Assembly: GCA_002686085.1 (NCBI GenBank)
Contig: NZAC01000020.1
Location: 42,783-79,161, forward strand
Direction of reading: 5' to 3'
DNA from: Roseibacillus sp.
Lineage (GTDB): Bacteria; Verrucomicrobiota; Verrucomicrobiia; Verrucomicrobiales; Akkermansiaceae
Length of the DNA stretch: 36,379 nucleotides
How positions within the stretch are numbered: position 1 is the first letter of the stretch; each line of letters begins with the position of its first letter. The notes beneath the pieces are model-generated. The model made no database searches and had not been told where the DNA came from. It saw only the letters and a list, made by a program, of their open reading frames with translations. Position numbers and translations under genes: made by a program. Positions 8,243 to 17,082 of this stretch are shown one piece after another.

Positions 8243-9613
8243 TTATTTGATCCAGAAGCGGGGGAGCTTCTGGTCGGAGAGAGGAAGGCTGAACCGTTGC
8301 AGGCGGTCTTGGGCAGACTCGACAGAGGACCATGGAACCACCTCTATGGCGACTTGGTCGCCGTTCTCCCACTGCGCCATTCCGGTAGGAAGATGGTCCC
8401 GTACGGCAAGACCCATGAGGATGACTGGCCCCATTACCAAGCCGGAACCACTCCGAATATCCGTGATGATGACTTCTCGGACCGCCTCCCGGTATGGGGT
8501 GCGAGTTAAAGCAGGCATAGGGGCGGTTTTCAGCACTGTGCCCTGCAAAGGCTGTGGAGAGGCTGAGCCCTCGGGAGGGAGCTGTCCCTTGACCTGGGGA
8601 ATTTCAATTAGCCTCCAATCGCCAAAAGAAAGCTCTCGCATGGCGAACTGCCAAACAACCACCGACTTGTTGGCAAGCCTTTCCGGATGTTTCATTAAGG
8701 CCTCTCTGGTCTTAAACGCTCCATCGTGAGCTGTGCTAAGGCGGTCTATCGGGGCGCCCATCTCGAGGCTCAGGGTCTCCGCGAATCCGGCTCCTTTACC
8801 CCACCCGTTGTCGGGCTTCGAGTAAATCTCGGTAAAGCTGTCCCCCAAGAGGAGATAAGGGGAATAGGGGCGAGGTTTCCAGAGCTGCCCATTGGACTCG
8901 AGGACCATTCTTGTTGTGATAGTCTCCTCATATTCAGGGCCACGAAACCGGGCAAGATCTCCAGTGAGCGCCAGCTTTCGGTCGACGGTCTCGTAAGAAG
9001 TGGTAGGAAGCTGCACCGAAGTCCGTTCTGCTACGAGATGAGCAATTCTCGCCATCCCTTCCGGGGACCAGTGGCTATCTCCCCGGAGAAATGGAGAGTC
9101 TCCATCAGCAGACATTTTTACCAAAAGCGGGGCAACATCTAGAACGTCGATCTGATGCTCCGATTCCAGAAGGTGAAGAAATTCATCGTAGCCCTCGTTG
9201 ACGACCGGCTCTCCAGCGTGATTCGGAACAGTTGCTTTCGAGGGCAGCGGCAGGAGGACCAGCCGGATCCCCATGCCTTGCAGCTGGCGGTGAAAGTCGA
9301 CGATAGCGGGGAGAGGATCCCAGTTGCGGCCGGCCGCCGCTGCACCTCGGGGGCTCTTCAGAAAACTCCGAAGTTCCACGTGCTGGACATCCTGCCGGAG
9401 ATAAAGTTGGCCATCCCGGGTTACGACTCCTCCGAAGTTGAGGCCCAATGACGCTGACAACTTATGAGCTAGTCTCCCGAAGGGTCCTCGCTCAGCATCA
9501 AGTCGATTTCCTGGGTCGTCTGAGGAAGAGCTGAGGTAAGCAATAGCACTCAGTCCGAGCAAGAGCAGGAGCAGACTCGCGAGGACCAGCCGGCGACATC
9601 TCCCCCGAGCCAT
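8243..9613 (-). CDS. AlgJ/AlgX-like SGNH hydrolase (polysaccharide O-acetylation or deacetylation family)
   Basis: 456 residues. An N-terminal hydrophobic anchor (LVLASLLLLLLGLSAIA, about residues 9-25) places the rest in the periplasm. The SGNH catalytic residues are visible in the circularly permuted order of AlgX/AlgJ: RGDSHWSPEGM gives Asp179 and His181, and LLLGDSF gives the nucleophile Ser259; VVWQFAMREL is also typical. Family members transfer or remove acetyl groups on exported polysaccharides such as alginate, usually beside an MBOAT acyltransferase (AlgI). No MBOAT gene is in the window. Here the gene ends an operon-like run of sulfatases, which suggests action on the same glycan. 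ATG 9613 is preferred to GTG 9637 because it directly precedes the anchor. Confidence 0.82.
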   Translation of the reverse strand: MARGRCRRLVLASLLLLLLGLSAIAYLSSSSDDPGNRLDAERGPFGRLAHKLSASLGLNFGGVVTRDGQLYLRQDVQHVELRSFLKSPRGAAAAGRNWDPLPAIVDFHRQLQGMGIRLVLLPLPSKATVPNHAGEPVVNEGYDEFLHLLESEHQIDVLDVAPLLVKMSADGDSPFLRGDSHWSPEGMARIAHLVAERTSVQLPTTSYETVDRKLALTGDLARFRGPEYEETITTRMVLESNGQLWKPRPYSPYLLLGDSFTEIYSKPDNGWGKGAGFAETLSLEMGAPIDRLSTAHDGAFKTREALMKHPERLANKSVVVWQFAMRELSFGDWRLIEIPQVKGQLPPEGSASPQPLQGTVLKTAPMPALTRTPYREAVREVIITDIRSGSGLVMGPVILMGLAVRDHLPTGMAQWENGDQVAIEVVPWSSVESAQDRLQRFSLPLSDQKLPRFWIK

Positions 9614-9750
9614 TGTCTTTTGTTCTTGGGGTGCCACGGCGTCTATAGAATGGAATAGTGGAAAAAGAGTGTCTCGCGTGATGCCATTGTAACCATGGAG
9701 GGAAAGAGGAAGGCGGCAAGCAGGGCAGTCCTCCTCCGGGGCGACAGCAA

Positions 9751-11235
9751 TTATTTTCTATTCTGGTTCGCTCGATGGTGCGGGGAGTCCTTGGGGAGAA
9801 CCGCCAGAGGCGCCGGGTTTGCTGGAATGCCCTGAGCCAGCCGCGTTTTGACGGAAGCGAGATTCGGATTATCGATGAGGTTCTCATACTCATGGGGATC
9901 ATTTTTCAGATCGTAGAGTTCCTCGAAGCCGTTGCCATAGCGGATGAGGCGGTAGCGCTCATCGGCAACTCCGTGTGAGGGAGAATTCTCATTCCAGAAC
10001 TGGAAGGAGCAAAGTGCGAGCCGGTCCCGCTTTGTTCCTGGCTTCTTTAGCTGGGGAACCAGGGAGAGCCCGTCGCACTGTTCGGGGACAGGTATGCCTG
10101 CCAGCTCACAGAGAGTAGGGTAAACATCAGTGAGAGTAGCTGGCTGTCTGGTTGTCTCGCCGTCCCTGCTCACCCCCGGAGCGTGGATGAAGAGAGGGAC
10201 CCTCGAGGTCTGGTCCCAGAGGGCGAATTTCTCCCAGTTTCCTTTTTCGCCGATATGGAAGCCGTGATCACTCCAGAGAACGATAATAGTATTGTCCTTC
10301 ATGGCGGGGGTTGCATCGAGGGCGTCGAGGAGGCGGCCGAGCTGGTGGTCCACGTAGGAGATGCTGGCAAGGTAGCCCTGCATGAGCCTCTCCCATTGCT
10401 TGTTCTCTACTACCCACTTATGCCAGTGGGTGCGCCCGTGGTTATGGGCGTCGGTCAGGTCGTCTTCGCGGTGGGGAGGTAGTTTGACTTCATCAAGCGG
10501 ATACATGTCGAACCACTCGCGGGGAACCTCCCAGGGGATGTGAGGGCGGAAAAGGCCCACTGCGAGGAAAAGAGGTTTGTCTCGCCCCTGCTTCATTTGC
10601 TCGATGGCCCAGTCCACAACCATGTGATCTCCCGTCTTTTCATCCGCCAATTCGAGGGGTGCGGCCCCGAAGAGTTGTGAGCCACCACCCAACGGGCGCC
10701 CTTTTGTGAGGCCCGCCTTCTCGTCGGGAATCAGCTTTGGCCTCGGCCAGTCCGGCGCGATGGGGTTGTTAGGGTCGCCCCGGTATTGGTCCCACGCCGA
10801 GGGATCATTCTGGGAATCGTGTGGAGTCCACTGGAGGGTATGAAAAATTTTTCCCCCACCAGCTGCGTGATAGCCGTGATCCCGGAAGTGCTGGGAGAGG
10901 ACCACGGCTTTTTCGAGGGTCTTGGATTCATGTCGCCATCGGGGTCCCCGTGCGCCGAACATATTGCGATAAATGCCAGACCGGACCGGGTGGACACCCG
11001 TCATGATCGCGACTCTCGACGCATGGCAAACAGGAGCGGCGCAGTGGGCGTTAGTGAAATTTACCGAGCGCCGGGCAAGGCGCTCAAAATGTGGAGTCTG
11101 GATGCCAGGGTGATTATCGAGTGGCGAGATATAATCGTTCAGGTCGTCAATTGCGATAAAGAGGACGTTGGGTTTGCCCTCAACCGGGAACCCTCCTAGC
11201 GAGAGACCGATGATGAGTGTCAGAAGATAACGCAT
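9751..11235 (-). CDS. Sulfatase, iduronate-2-sulfatase-like
   Basis: A 494-residue exported sulfatase of the alkaline phosphatase fold. The start at ATG 11235 begins a signal peptide (MRYLLTLIIGLSLGG, cleaved near residue 20) and is preferred to longer in-frame starts. Asp30-Asp31 in FIAIDDLNDY bind the metal. The formylglycine site is CHASR (Cys70), of the C-x-A-x-R type. WSDHGFHIGEKGNWEK (Asp323, His324) is characteristic of the iduronate-2-sulfatase-like family, as is the ELYDLKNDPHEYENL block near the end. It would hydrolyse sulfate esters of a polysaccharide or oligosaccharide. It lies 35 bases after the preceding sulfatase and 137 bases before the AlgJ-like gene, in one orientation. Family assignment is good; substrate unknown. 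Confidence 0.93.
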   Translation of the reverse strand: MRYLLTLIIGLSLGGFPVEGKPNVLFIAIDDLNDYISPLDNHPGIQTPHFERLARRSVNFTNAHCAAPVCHASRVAIMTGVHPVRSGIYRNMFGARGPRWRHESKTLEKAVVLSQHFRDHGYHAAGGGKIFHTLQWTPHDSQNDPSAWDQYRGDPNNPIAPDWPRPKLIPDEKAGLTKGRPLGGGSQLFGAAPLELADEKTGDHMVVDWAIEQMKQGRDKPLFLAVGLFRPHIPWEVPREWFDMYPLDEVKLPPHREDDLTDAHNHGRTHWHKWVVENKQWERLMQGYLASISYVDHQLGRLLDALDATPAMKDNTIIVLWSDHGFHIGEKGNWEKFALWDQTSRVPLFIHAPGVSRDGETTRQPATLTDVYPTLCELAGIPVPEQCDGLSLVPQLKKPGTKRDRLALCSFQFWNENSPSHGVADERYRLIRYGNGFEELYDLKNDPHEYENLIDNPNLASVKTRLAQGIPANPAPLAVLPKDSPHHRANQNRK

Positions 11236-11270
11236 TGCTTCACTGGAGAGGAAGGTAAGGGGGAGGTCGC

Positions 11271-12974
11271 TTATTTCGACTTTGCTGGGTCGTATCTTGG
11301 AATGGGCCACGGCTGCACCCCGACTCGGTCCGCCCAGGATTGCCAAGCCTCTACCATTGATTTGAGCTTTTCGGGCATTTTAGCGGCAAGATCATTGAGC
11401 TCGGTCCGGTCCGCTTCCATATCGTAAAGCTCCCACTTGCGAGCTTGGTTGCCCCGATACATCGAAACGATTTTCCATTTACCGTCTCGGAGGCCGAGGT
11501 TGCCATGGTGCTCAAAGCCCAGGGGGGCCTTGCGCTTGAGAGCGCCTCCGGTAAAAGTCGGAATAAGGCTGATTCCCTCCATGGGGTGGATGTCGTTGCC
11601 CTCATATTTCTTCGGGTAGGTTGCTCCTGCCGCCTCTACGAAGGTAGGCATCAGGTCAATGAGATGGGAGACATCATGCACGACCTTGCCGTTACTCTTT
11701 GAGGGGATTCCCTGAGGCCAGCTGACGATGAATGGAGTTCCGATTCCTCCCTCGTAGGGGTCGTGCTTGTAGCCTCTGAAGGGAGTATTTGACGCATTGG
11801 CCCATCCTGGCCCGTAGGCCACAAAGGTGTCTTCTCCGCCGGGCATGGTTTCAGGCCCAGTGCGAACAAACCTTCCGTCACGCGTTTGCATCGGGGGCCA
11901 GATCTTGGTCTGCAGCCCGTCTTTTCCAAGGGGCTTGAATTTGAAGCGGTCCTTCTGGTGCGAATTATTCGCCCGGCCGTATCCCTCCGCACAGCCGCCA
12001 TTGTCCTGCAGATAAATTACCAGAGTGTTCTCAAAGAGCTTTTGCTTCTTCAACTCGTTGACAATCCTGCCGATGCCACGATCCATGATTTCTGTCATGG
12101 CGGCATAGGTCTCCATGCAGCGGATATCCCAAGCTTTATGCTTGAACCCCTCCCAATCGAGACCCTTGGACATGGGCCACTTCCTGTCGACGACGCCCAT
12201 TTCAATCGCCTTCTTGTAGCGAGCTTCGCGGATTGCGGGGTAGCCCTTGTCGTAGACGCCTTTGTATTTTGTGATATCGGCCTCCGGCGCGTGCATGGGC
12301 CAGTGAGCGCTGGTGTGGGAGACGTAGAGAAAGAATGGCTTATCCGCTACCTTGCTGTTCCCACAGTGATCGGAGATGAAGGTGATCGCATTGTCGTTGA
12401 TGGCGTCGGTGTAGTAGAAGGATTCCGGTTGATAATCCGGGTCATTCTCGGGAGTGATGTAGGTGTTACCGCGGCAGAGAGTGGCGGGGTCGTAGAAGCT
12501 GCCCGCTCCTGTGATGGTCCCGTAAAAGCGGTCGAAGCCGCGTTGCATGGGCCAGGCTGATATATCTCCATTGGGGCTTTTATGCCGGGTCAGGTGCCAC
12601 TTTCCGGACATGTAATTCTGGTAACCAGCGCCCTTGAGGGCTTCCGCCAGGGTGACACAGCTCTTGTTGATGGACCCGCGGTAGCCGGGCCAGCCCCGGT
12701 CTCCTTCCATCAGGCCCATGCCCGTCTGGTGAGAGTAAAGCCCGCTGATGAGAGCTGCCCTGGTCGGGCAGCAGCGGGAGGTGTTGTAGAACTGGGTGTA
12801 ACGCAAACCGTTACGGGCAAGTTGATCGAGGACGGGAGTATGAATCTCGCTGCCATAGCATCCGATGTCCGAGTAGCCCATGTCGTCGGCCATGATGAGG
12901 ACGATGTTGGGGCGTTGCGCAGCGATGCTGAGAGCCCACAACCCGGAAGCGAGAAGGAGTAGAAGTGATTTCAT
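11271..12974 (-). CDS. Arylsulfatase, N-terminal CCPTR type
   Basis: A 567-residue exported sulfatase starting at ATG 12974 with a signal peptide (MKSLLLLLASGLWALSIA). Asp30-Asp31 in IMADDMGYSD are metal ligands; RCCPTRAALISGLY holds the formylglycine Cys68 (C-x-P-x-R); SGKWHL supplies Lys128 and His130. LQDNGGCAEGYGR near the middle and WELYDMEADRTELNDL near the end are typical of the arylsulfatase group whose active site reads CCPTRAALL(S/T)GLY. The protein is intact. It sits between the lactonase (65 bases upstream) and the iduronate-type sulfatase (35 bases downstream), so the three genes probably share a transcript. Natural substrate unknown; an aryl or sugar sulfate is expected. Confidence 0.94.
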   Translation of the reverse strand: MKSLLLLLASGLWALSIAAQRPNIVLIMADDMGYSDIGCYGSEIHTPVLDQLARNGLRYTQFYNTSRCCPTRAALISGLYSHQTGMGLMEGDRGWPGYRGSINKSCVTLAEALKGAGYQNYMSGKWHLTRHKSPNGDISAWPMQRGFDRFYGTITGAGSFYDPATLCRGNTYITPENDPDYQPESFYYTDAINDNAITFISDHCGNSKVADKPFFLYVSHTSAHWPMHAPEADITKYKGVYDKGYPAIREARYKKAIEMGVVDRKWPMSKGLDWEGFKHKAWDIRCMETYAAMTEIMDRGIGRIVNELKKQKLFENTLVIYLQDNGGCAEGYGRANNSHQKDRFKFKPLGKDGLQTKIWPPMQTRDGRFVRTGPETMPGGEDTFVAYGPGWANASNTPFRGYKHDPYEGGIGTPFIVSWPQGIPSKSNGKVVHDVSHLIDLMPTFVEAAGATYPKKYEGNDIHPMEGISLIPTFTGGALKRKAPLGFEHHGNLGLRDGKWKIVSMYRGNQARKWELYDMEADRTELNDLAAKMPEKLKSMVEAWQSWADRVGVQPWPIPRYDPAKSK

Positions 12975-13039
12975 GATTTGGATGAGGAGAGTGGCGAGCA
13001 GAAAGGCTCGGGGTAGAGTATAATTCTGGAGCGAGATGG

Positions 13040-14101
13040 CTAGAGGAAGACCACGCAGACGGGATTGGGTATTTCGAGGCGGCCTCCGGCGGGGTCGAGA
13101 GCCCCGGTTTCCTGGTTGATGGAAAAGACATGAAGATCACTACTGAACTGGTTTGCCGCAATGATCCACTTGCCCGAAGGGTCCAAGTTGAAGTTACGCG
13201 GGGTCCGCCCCCCGGTCTTCTCTATGTCGATCAGGCTCAGTTTTCCGCAGCCCTGATGGATGTGAAAACAGGCGATGCTGTCATGGCCTCGATTAGAGGC
13301 GTAGAGAAATTGGCCACTGGGATGCACGAAGATTTCCGCGGTGGATCCTCGTGACCATCCATCAGGGACGGTCGAGATGGTCTGGAATTCCGTGAGCTCT
13401 CCGCTGGACTGATTGTAGTGGAAGGCCGTGATCGTGCGGGTGATTTCGTTGAGAACGTAGCCAAACGCAGCCCCCGGATGAAAAGCGAAGTGCCGTGGTC
13501 CCGCTCCCGGGCTAACCATGGTTGACCCGCGGCGTTCGCTGAGACGGCCCCCTTTTTCAAGTTCGTAGCGGACGATCTGGTCCATTCCAAGGTCCGAGAT
13601 GAAGACAAACCGGTTGGCGGGATCAAGGTTGACGGCGTGTGGATGTGGTTCCGCCTGCCTCGGCTTGAGGACACTAGAGCCTTTATGGAGGATTCGATTG
13701 AGCGTTTGGCCGAGGGACCCATCCTCTCGGATCTCAATCGTAGTAACGGTAGATCCCGTATAATTTGCAATAATGACGGCATCGCTCTCTGGAGTAAGAA
13801 CGAGGTGGCAGGGGTGTGCTCCATGGGAGCTGACGGTGTTGAGTTTTTCCAACGCCCCGGTGCTCGGGTCGGTAATGCGGTAGGCGGTCACCGAGCCAGA
13901 GGCCTCCCCACTAAAATCGTTGGTCTCATTGACCGCATAGAGGAATTTGCCGTTTGGGTGCAGGGCAAGGAAGGAAGGGCTTGGTGTTTCAGCGGCCAGC
14001 CGGAAACCGGAGAGCATGCCGGTTGCATCGTCAAAGCGGCAGGAATAGATCCCCTTGCTCTCACCGTTTGTGTAGGTGCCAAGAAAGACTGTGCGTTTCA
14101 T
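13040..14101 (-). CDS. Lactonase of the 6-phosphogluconolactonase-type seven-bladed beta-propeller family
   Basis: 353 residues, the usual length of the YkgB/Pgl lactonase family. It starts MKRTVFLGTYTNGESKGIYS, the characteristic first blade, and repeats the PSPSFLALHPNGKFLYAVNE, PRHFAFHPGAAFGYVLNE and FVHPSGQFLYASNRG blade pattern to the end. Members hydrolyse sugar lactones such as 6-phosphogluconolactone. There is no signal peptide, so it should be cytoplasmic, unlike the sulfatases on both sides (77 and 65 bases away, same strand). The context suggests work on a sugar lactone formed from the degraded glycan, for instance after a sugar dehydrogenase, but no such dehydrogenase is in the window. 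Role inferred. Confidence 0.88.
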   Translation of the reverse strand: MKRTVFLGTYTNGESKGIYSCRFDDATGMLSGFRLAAETPSPSFLALHPNGKFLYAVNETNDFSGEASGSVTAYRITDPSTGALEKLNTVSSHGAHPCHLVLTPESDAVIIANYTGSTVTTIEIREDGSLGQTLNRILHKGSSVLKPRQAEPHPHAVNLDPANRFVFISDLGMDQIVRYELEKGGRLSERRGSTMVSPGAGPRHFAFHPGAAFGYVLNEITRTITAFHYNQSSGELTEFQTISTVPDGWSRGSTAEIFVHPSGQFLYASNRGHDSIACFHIHQGCGKLSLIDIEKTGGRTPRNFNLDPSGKWIIAANQFSSDLHVFSINQETGALDPAGGRLEIPNPVCVVFL

Positions 14102-14168
14102 TGTTTCAGCAAAGGAAAGGAGTCTCGATTCTGCAAGCGGGAAGCGATGGGAGTGTTGAGCAGGATGG

Positions 14169-14188
14169 GAGGCCTGCTTTAAGGCCTC
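14169..14188 (-). other. Hairpin spanning a sulfatase stop codon
   Basis: On the minus strand GAGGCCT and AGGCCTC form a perfect seven-base stem around a six-base loop, and the TAA stop of the upstream sulfatase gene lies in the loop. No T-run follows. It may slow termination, protect the 3' end of the message or separate expression of the sulfatase from the lactonase downstream. Confidence 0.45.
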
Positions 14189-15768
14189 GTTGAGCCGTTA
14201 TCTCCCCGCGCCTTGGTCGCTTCTTTCAGGAGGAAGTCGAGAGCGGGTTTGGCCGCGGGGTCGTCCAGCAGGTTCTTCTGTTCGAACTGGTCTGTTTCGA
14301 GGTTGTATAGCTCGGTAGGGTGAAGTTCTCCTTCGAGGGCGAAACGATGATCTAGGAAAAGTTTCCACTGGCCCCCGATGGGGGAGGCATTGGAGCGAAC
14401 TGCGACTACCGCCCGCTGCTCTGAGTTCTTTCTGGACGCCTCACTGTGGTCATTCGGGAATATCGGAGGTCTCGGAGGGCAGGCTTCCCCGCGCAGAGCT
14501 GCCAGTTGCGATGTGCTGTCTTCCGCGCCAATCTCTCCTTTGGAAAGGTCTGGAAGGGGCTTGCCAAGGATTTGCGCAAACGTGGCAAAAAGGTCGTTGA
14601 GAGCAAGCAGTCTGGTAGAGGTTTTTCCTGAGGTTTTGGGCCGCCCGTCCCCCAGCTTCCCGGCTGGCCAGGAGGCAAAGAAGGGAATGCGGTGGCCGCC
14701 TTCATAGGTGGATCCCTTGTTGCTACGGAGGGGGCCGGTAGCGGTCTTGGACCTGTTTTCCGCGCCATTGTCACTCGCGAAGATGAAGAGAGTGTTGTCG
14801 AGAAGCTTGTGGCCGGGGCGGCGGGGGTCAGGGGCTCTTTGGAGATAGTCGAGAAGAAGCCCGACCTGAACGTCGTTCTCGTGAATAAAGTCCAGACGTG
14901 TACTGCCAGTTGGCCTGCCGTCCACATGACGGCTGGCCCCTACAACCTTTCGGCCAGCCAAGGACTTGCAGGGAGTGTGAGGGGTGTGATTTGCGGGGCT
15001 GGCAAAGTAGAGGAAAAACGGTTTTTTTGATGTGGTTGCACTCCGGAGGAAATCGAAGGCCTTTGCATGAAGGGTGGGCCCAATCCTTTCCAGGACATAG
15101 GATCCATCGAGCTGTTTCCCATTCCCTGTTGCACCCACGATCCGGCGGTTGTGAATCCATCCTGGTCCCCGCTGCTGGTCTGGCCCATTGGGCTGCTTGC
15201 CGCTGGGCCCAGAGGTGGGATGACTTCGGGAAATCCCGTAAAAGAAGTCAAAGCCATGGTCGGTTGGCCCATCTGCGAGGGGCTTGGTGAGATCGGCATC
15301 CGCCCAGCCCTTGGAGGGGGAGCCGTCCTCGCGGCGGTATCCGATCCCGAGGTGCCATTTTCCCACCATCCCGGTTCGATATCCATTACGACGGAGAAAG
15401 GAGGCAATCGTCGGGCGAGGTTTTTCGATCAAGGGGTCACACTGGACTCCAAAGAGAACCCAGTATTTAAGCGAGCTACGCCAGCAATAGCGCCCTGTGA
15501 GTAGCGCGTAGCGGGAGGTGCTGCAGCGGCTGTGCGGTGAGTGAGCGTCCATGAACCTTACGCCCATGTTGGCAATACGCTCCATGTTGGGGGTATGGAG
15601 CTGCCGGTCATCTTTATTGCCGGTCCAGTCCTGATAGACGGAGGTGTCCCCCATTCCCATGTCGTCTGCCAGAAAAACAATGATATTGGGGTCGGTGGCA
15701 CGTCCTGTTCCGCTGGAGAAAAAGAGCAAGAGGCCTGTAGCAAGTGCGGGGAACAGGAATAGTGGCAT
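14179..15768 (-). CDS. Sulfatase with unusual CSTSR active-site motif
   Basis: A 529-residue exported protein; signal peptide MPLFLFPALATGLLLFF from ATG 15768. The sulfatase fold is clear: FLADDMGMGDTS (Asp35-36), GMVGKWHLG (Lys137, His139), FIFASDNGAE and STYEGGHRIP. The active-site segment reads SRCSTSRYALLTGRY, so Cys82 is in C-x-T-x-R, not the usual C-x-P-x-R or C-x-A-x-R. Arg86 and the downstream TGRY are conserved. Similar YALLTGRYCWRS segments occur in arylsulfatase A-like enzymes of PVC bacteria (recalled, not checked). It is first gene of the minus-strand run ending at 8243, and divergent from the small phosphatase across 74 bases. Whether the Cys is converted to formylglycine is uncertain. 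Confidence 0.92.
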   Translation of the reverse strand: MPLFLFPALATGLLLFFSSGTGRATDPNIIVFLADDMGMGDTSVYQDWTGNKDDRQLHTPNMERIANMGVRFMDAHSPHSRCSTSRYALLTGRYCWRSSLKYWVLFGVQCDPLIEKPRPTIASFLRRNGYRTGMVGKWHLGIGYRREDGSPSKGWADADLTKPLADGPTDHGFDFFYGISRSHPTSGPSGKQPNGPDQQRGPGWIHNRRIVGATGNGKQLDGSYVLERIGPTLHAKAFDFLRSATTSKKPFFLYFASPANHTPHTPCKSLAGRKVVGASRHVDGRPTGSTRLDFIHENDVQVGLLLDYLQRAPDPRRPGHKLLDNTLFIFASDNGAENRSKTATGPLRSNKGSTYEGGHRIPFFASWPAGKLGDGRPKTSGKTSTRLLALNDLFATFAQILGKPLPDLSKGEIGAEDSTSQLAALRGEACPPRPPIFPNDHSEASRKNSEQRAVVAVRSNASPIGGQWKLFLDHRFALEGELHPTELYNLETDQFEQKNLLDDPAAKPALDFLLKEATKARGDNGSTRP

Positions 15769-15794
15769 GAGCGGAAAAGGTTGGATGGAGGGAA

Positions 15795-15835
15795 TGGAAC
15801 TTGCAAGTCGGGAGGTAAGCGCTCGTATGGTTCCA
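15795..15835. promoter_or_regulatory. Inverted repeats in a divergent promoter region
   Basis: Within the 74 bases between two divergent genes lies a perfect ten-base palindrome, ACTTGCAAGT (15799-15808). TGGAAC at 15795-15800 is repeated inverted as GTTCCA at 15830-15835. Such symmetry is expected for a regulator binding site, but no regulator gene is nearby and chance is not excluded. Confidence 0.3.
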
Positions 15836-15842
15836 GCACGGC

Positions 15843-16520
15843 ATGCGCACTATTGCAATTGGGGACATACATGGATGCAGCTCATCCCTTTGTGGGCTGA
15901 TCGACTACGCTGGGATTAACGAAGAAGATACGGTTGTCACCCTGGGGGACTATGTTGACCGAGGTCCAGATACCAAGGGGGTCATCGATACGATTCTGGA
16001 CCTCCGTGAGCGAACCCGGGTCGTAAGCCTGATGGGCAATCATGAGATTATGATGCTTGAGGCAAGGGACTCAGCCCCTGCTCTGGCCCGCTGGATGGGA
16101 GAAGGAGTCGGGGGGAATTCCACCATTGCATCCTACGAGGGCGAGAGTCTTCAGTCGATTCCCGCCCAGCATTGGGAATTTATTGAGGGGGGCCTTCCGT
16201 TCCATGAATCGGAGTCGCACTTTTTCGTTCATGCCAATGCGGCTTCCCACCTTGCGCTGAAGGACCAGGATCCCTTCATGCTTTTCTGGGAGAAGTTCAG
16301 AAAAGTGCCCGCCCACCGCAGCGGAAAGATCATGGTGTGTGGTCACACGGCCCAAAAGAGTGGGGTTCCTGCCAACCTGGGCCACGCAATATGCATCGAT
16401 ACCTGGGCTTACGGCGGACAGTGGCTTACCGCTCTTGATGTTGAGAGCGGTATTTATTGGCAGTGCAATGAGGAGGGAGAGCGAAGAAGTAATAATATCT
16501 CTCTTCATCTCGACGTATGA
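15843..16520 (+). CDS. PP1-like serine/threonine protein phosphatase (calcineurin-like fold)
   Basis: 225 residues with the full bacterial PPP-family signature: IAIGDIHGC (Asp8, His10), LGDYVDRGPDT (Asp36, Asp39), LMGNHE (Asn66, His67), FFVHAN and VCGHTA for the later metal histidines. The family dephosphorylates serine, threonine or other phosphoryl groups using two metal ions, in the cytoplasm. There is no signal peptide. It starts with ATG 15843 and is divergent from a sulfatase gene; it ends nine bases from the convergent pRiA4b-like gene, so it is a single-gene transcript. The cellular target is unknown; a diadenosine-tetraphosphate hydrolase-like activity is the alternative. Confidence 0.88.
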   Translation: MRTIAIGDIHGCSSSLCGLIDYAGINEEDTVVTLGDYVDRGPDTKGVIDTILDLRERTRVVSLMGNHEIMMLEARDSAPALARWMGEGVGGNSTIASYEGESLQSIPAQHWEFIEGGLPFHESESHFFVHANAASHLALKDQDPFMLFWEKFRKVPAHRSGKIMVCGHTAQKSGVPANLGHAICIDTWAYGGQWLTALDVESGIYWQCNEEGERRSNNISLHLDV

Positions 16521-16529
16521 GCGAGATGG

Positions 16530-17063
16530 TTACTTGCCCTTGCGACGTTTCACGAATTGTACCGCTTTTGGGTCGAAGGCTTCAGGGTCGTAATCATCGT
16601 CCAGCCACATAAGGTCGCCATTAAGGGCGGCCATGTAGCCGAAGGCGCCTCCGGAATCCTCGGGGGGGCAAGCCCGTGCGCCTTCGATGAGAATGGGAAG
16701 GTCCCCTTCTCCTTCTTCCGTTTTCCCCTCGATGCAGATTTCGTGAACCCACTCTTCATTGAAGTCGTAGCGATAGAGCAGGCGGATGGGAAAATGCCGC
16801 CGGCCGATGAATTGCCTGATCGAAATCGAACCCTCTTCCTGAAAGTTCTCCCCTTTTTCAACCTCCTCGTGATCTGGACCAATAACATCCAGAAGGCGCT
16901 TTCCCTTACCGTGACGAAATTCATGCCACTGCTTGTCCTCCCAACCCATGGCCTGCTGGATCGCATCATGAAGCTGGCGGAAAGTCGCGTCAGAGGGAAT
17001 GGAAAAGCGGCGCCAGATTTCTGGCTCAATCTGGTAAAGAAAGACTTTTACGAGGTAGCGCAT
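16530..17063 (-). CDS. Plasmid pRiA4b ORF-3-like protein
   Basis: 177 residues from ATG 17063; an upstream ATG 36 bases earlier is possible but homologues start at this YLVKVFLYQIEPEIWRRF. The family hallmarks are that opening, then FRQLHDAIQQAMGWEDKQWHEF, an acidic middle and CPPEDSGGAFGYM near residue 133. This domain is widespread, small and cytoplasmic; its biochemical function is not established. It is convergent with the phosphatase gene and follows a sulfatase gene on the same strand after 80 bases that hold a double hairpin. Confidence 0.85.
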   Translation of the reverse strand: MRYLVKVFLYQIEPEIWRRFSIPSDATFRQLHDAIQQAMGWEDKQWHEFRHGKGKRLLDVIGPDHEEVEKGENFQEEGSISIRQFIGRRHFPIRLLYRYDFNEEWVHEICIEGKTEEGEGDLPILIEGARACPPEDSGGAFGYMAALNGDLMWLDDDYDPEAFDPKAVQFVKRRKGK

Positions 17064-17082
17064 GAATATGCTCGAGAAATGA

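Noticed and set aside
13017-13022. TATACT on the minus strand as a promoter -10 box before the arylsulfatase gene
   Set aside because: No acceptable -35 sequence was found at 16-18 bases upstream.
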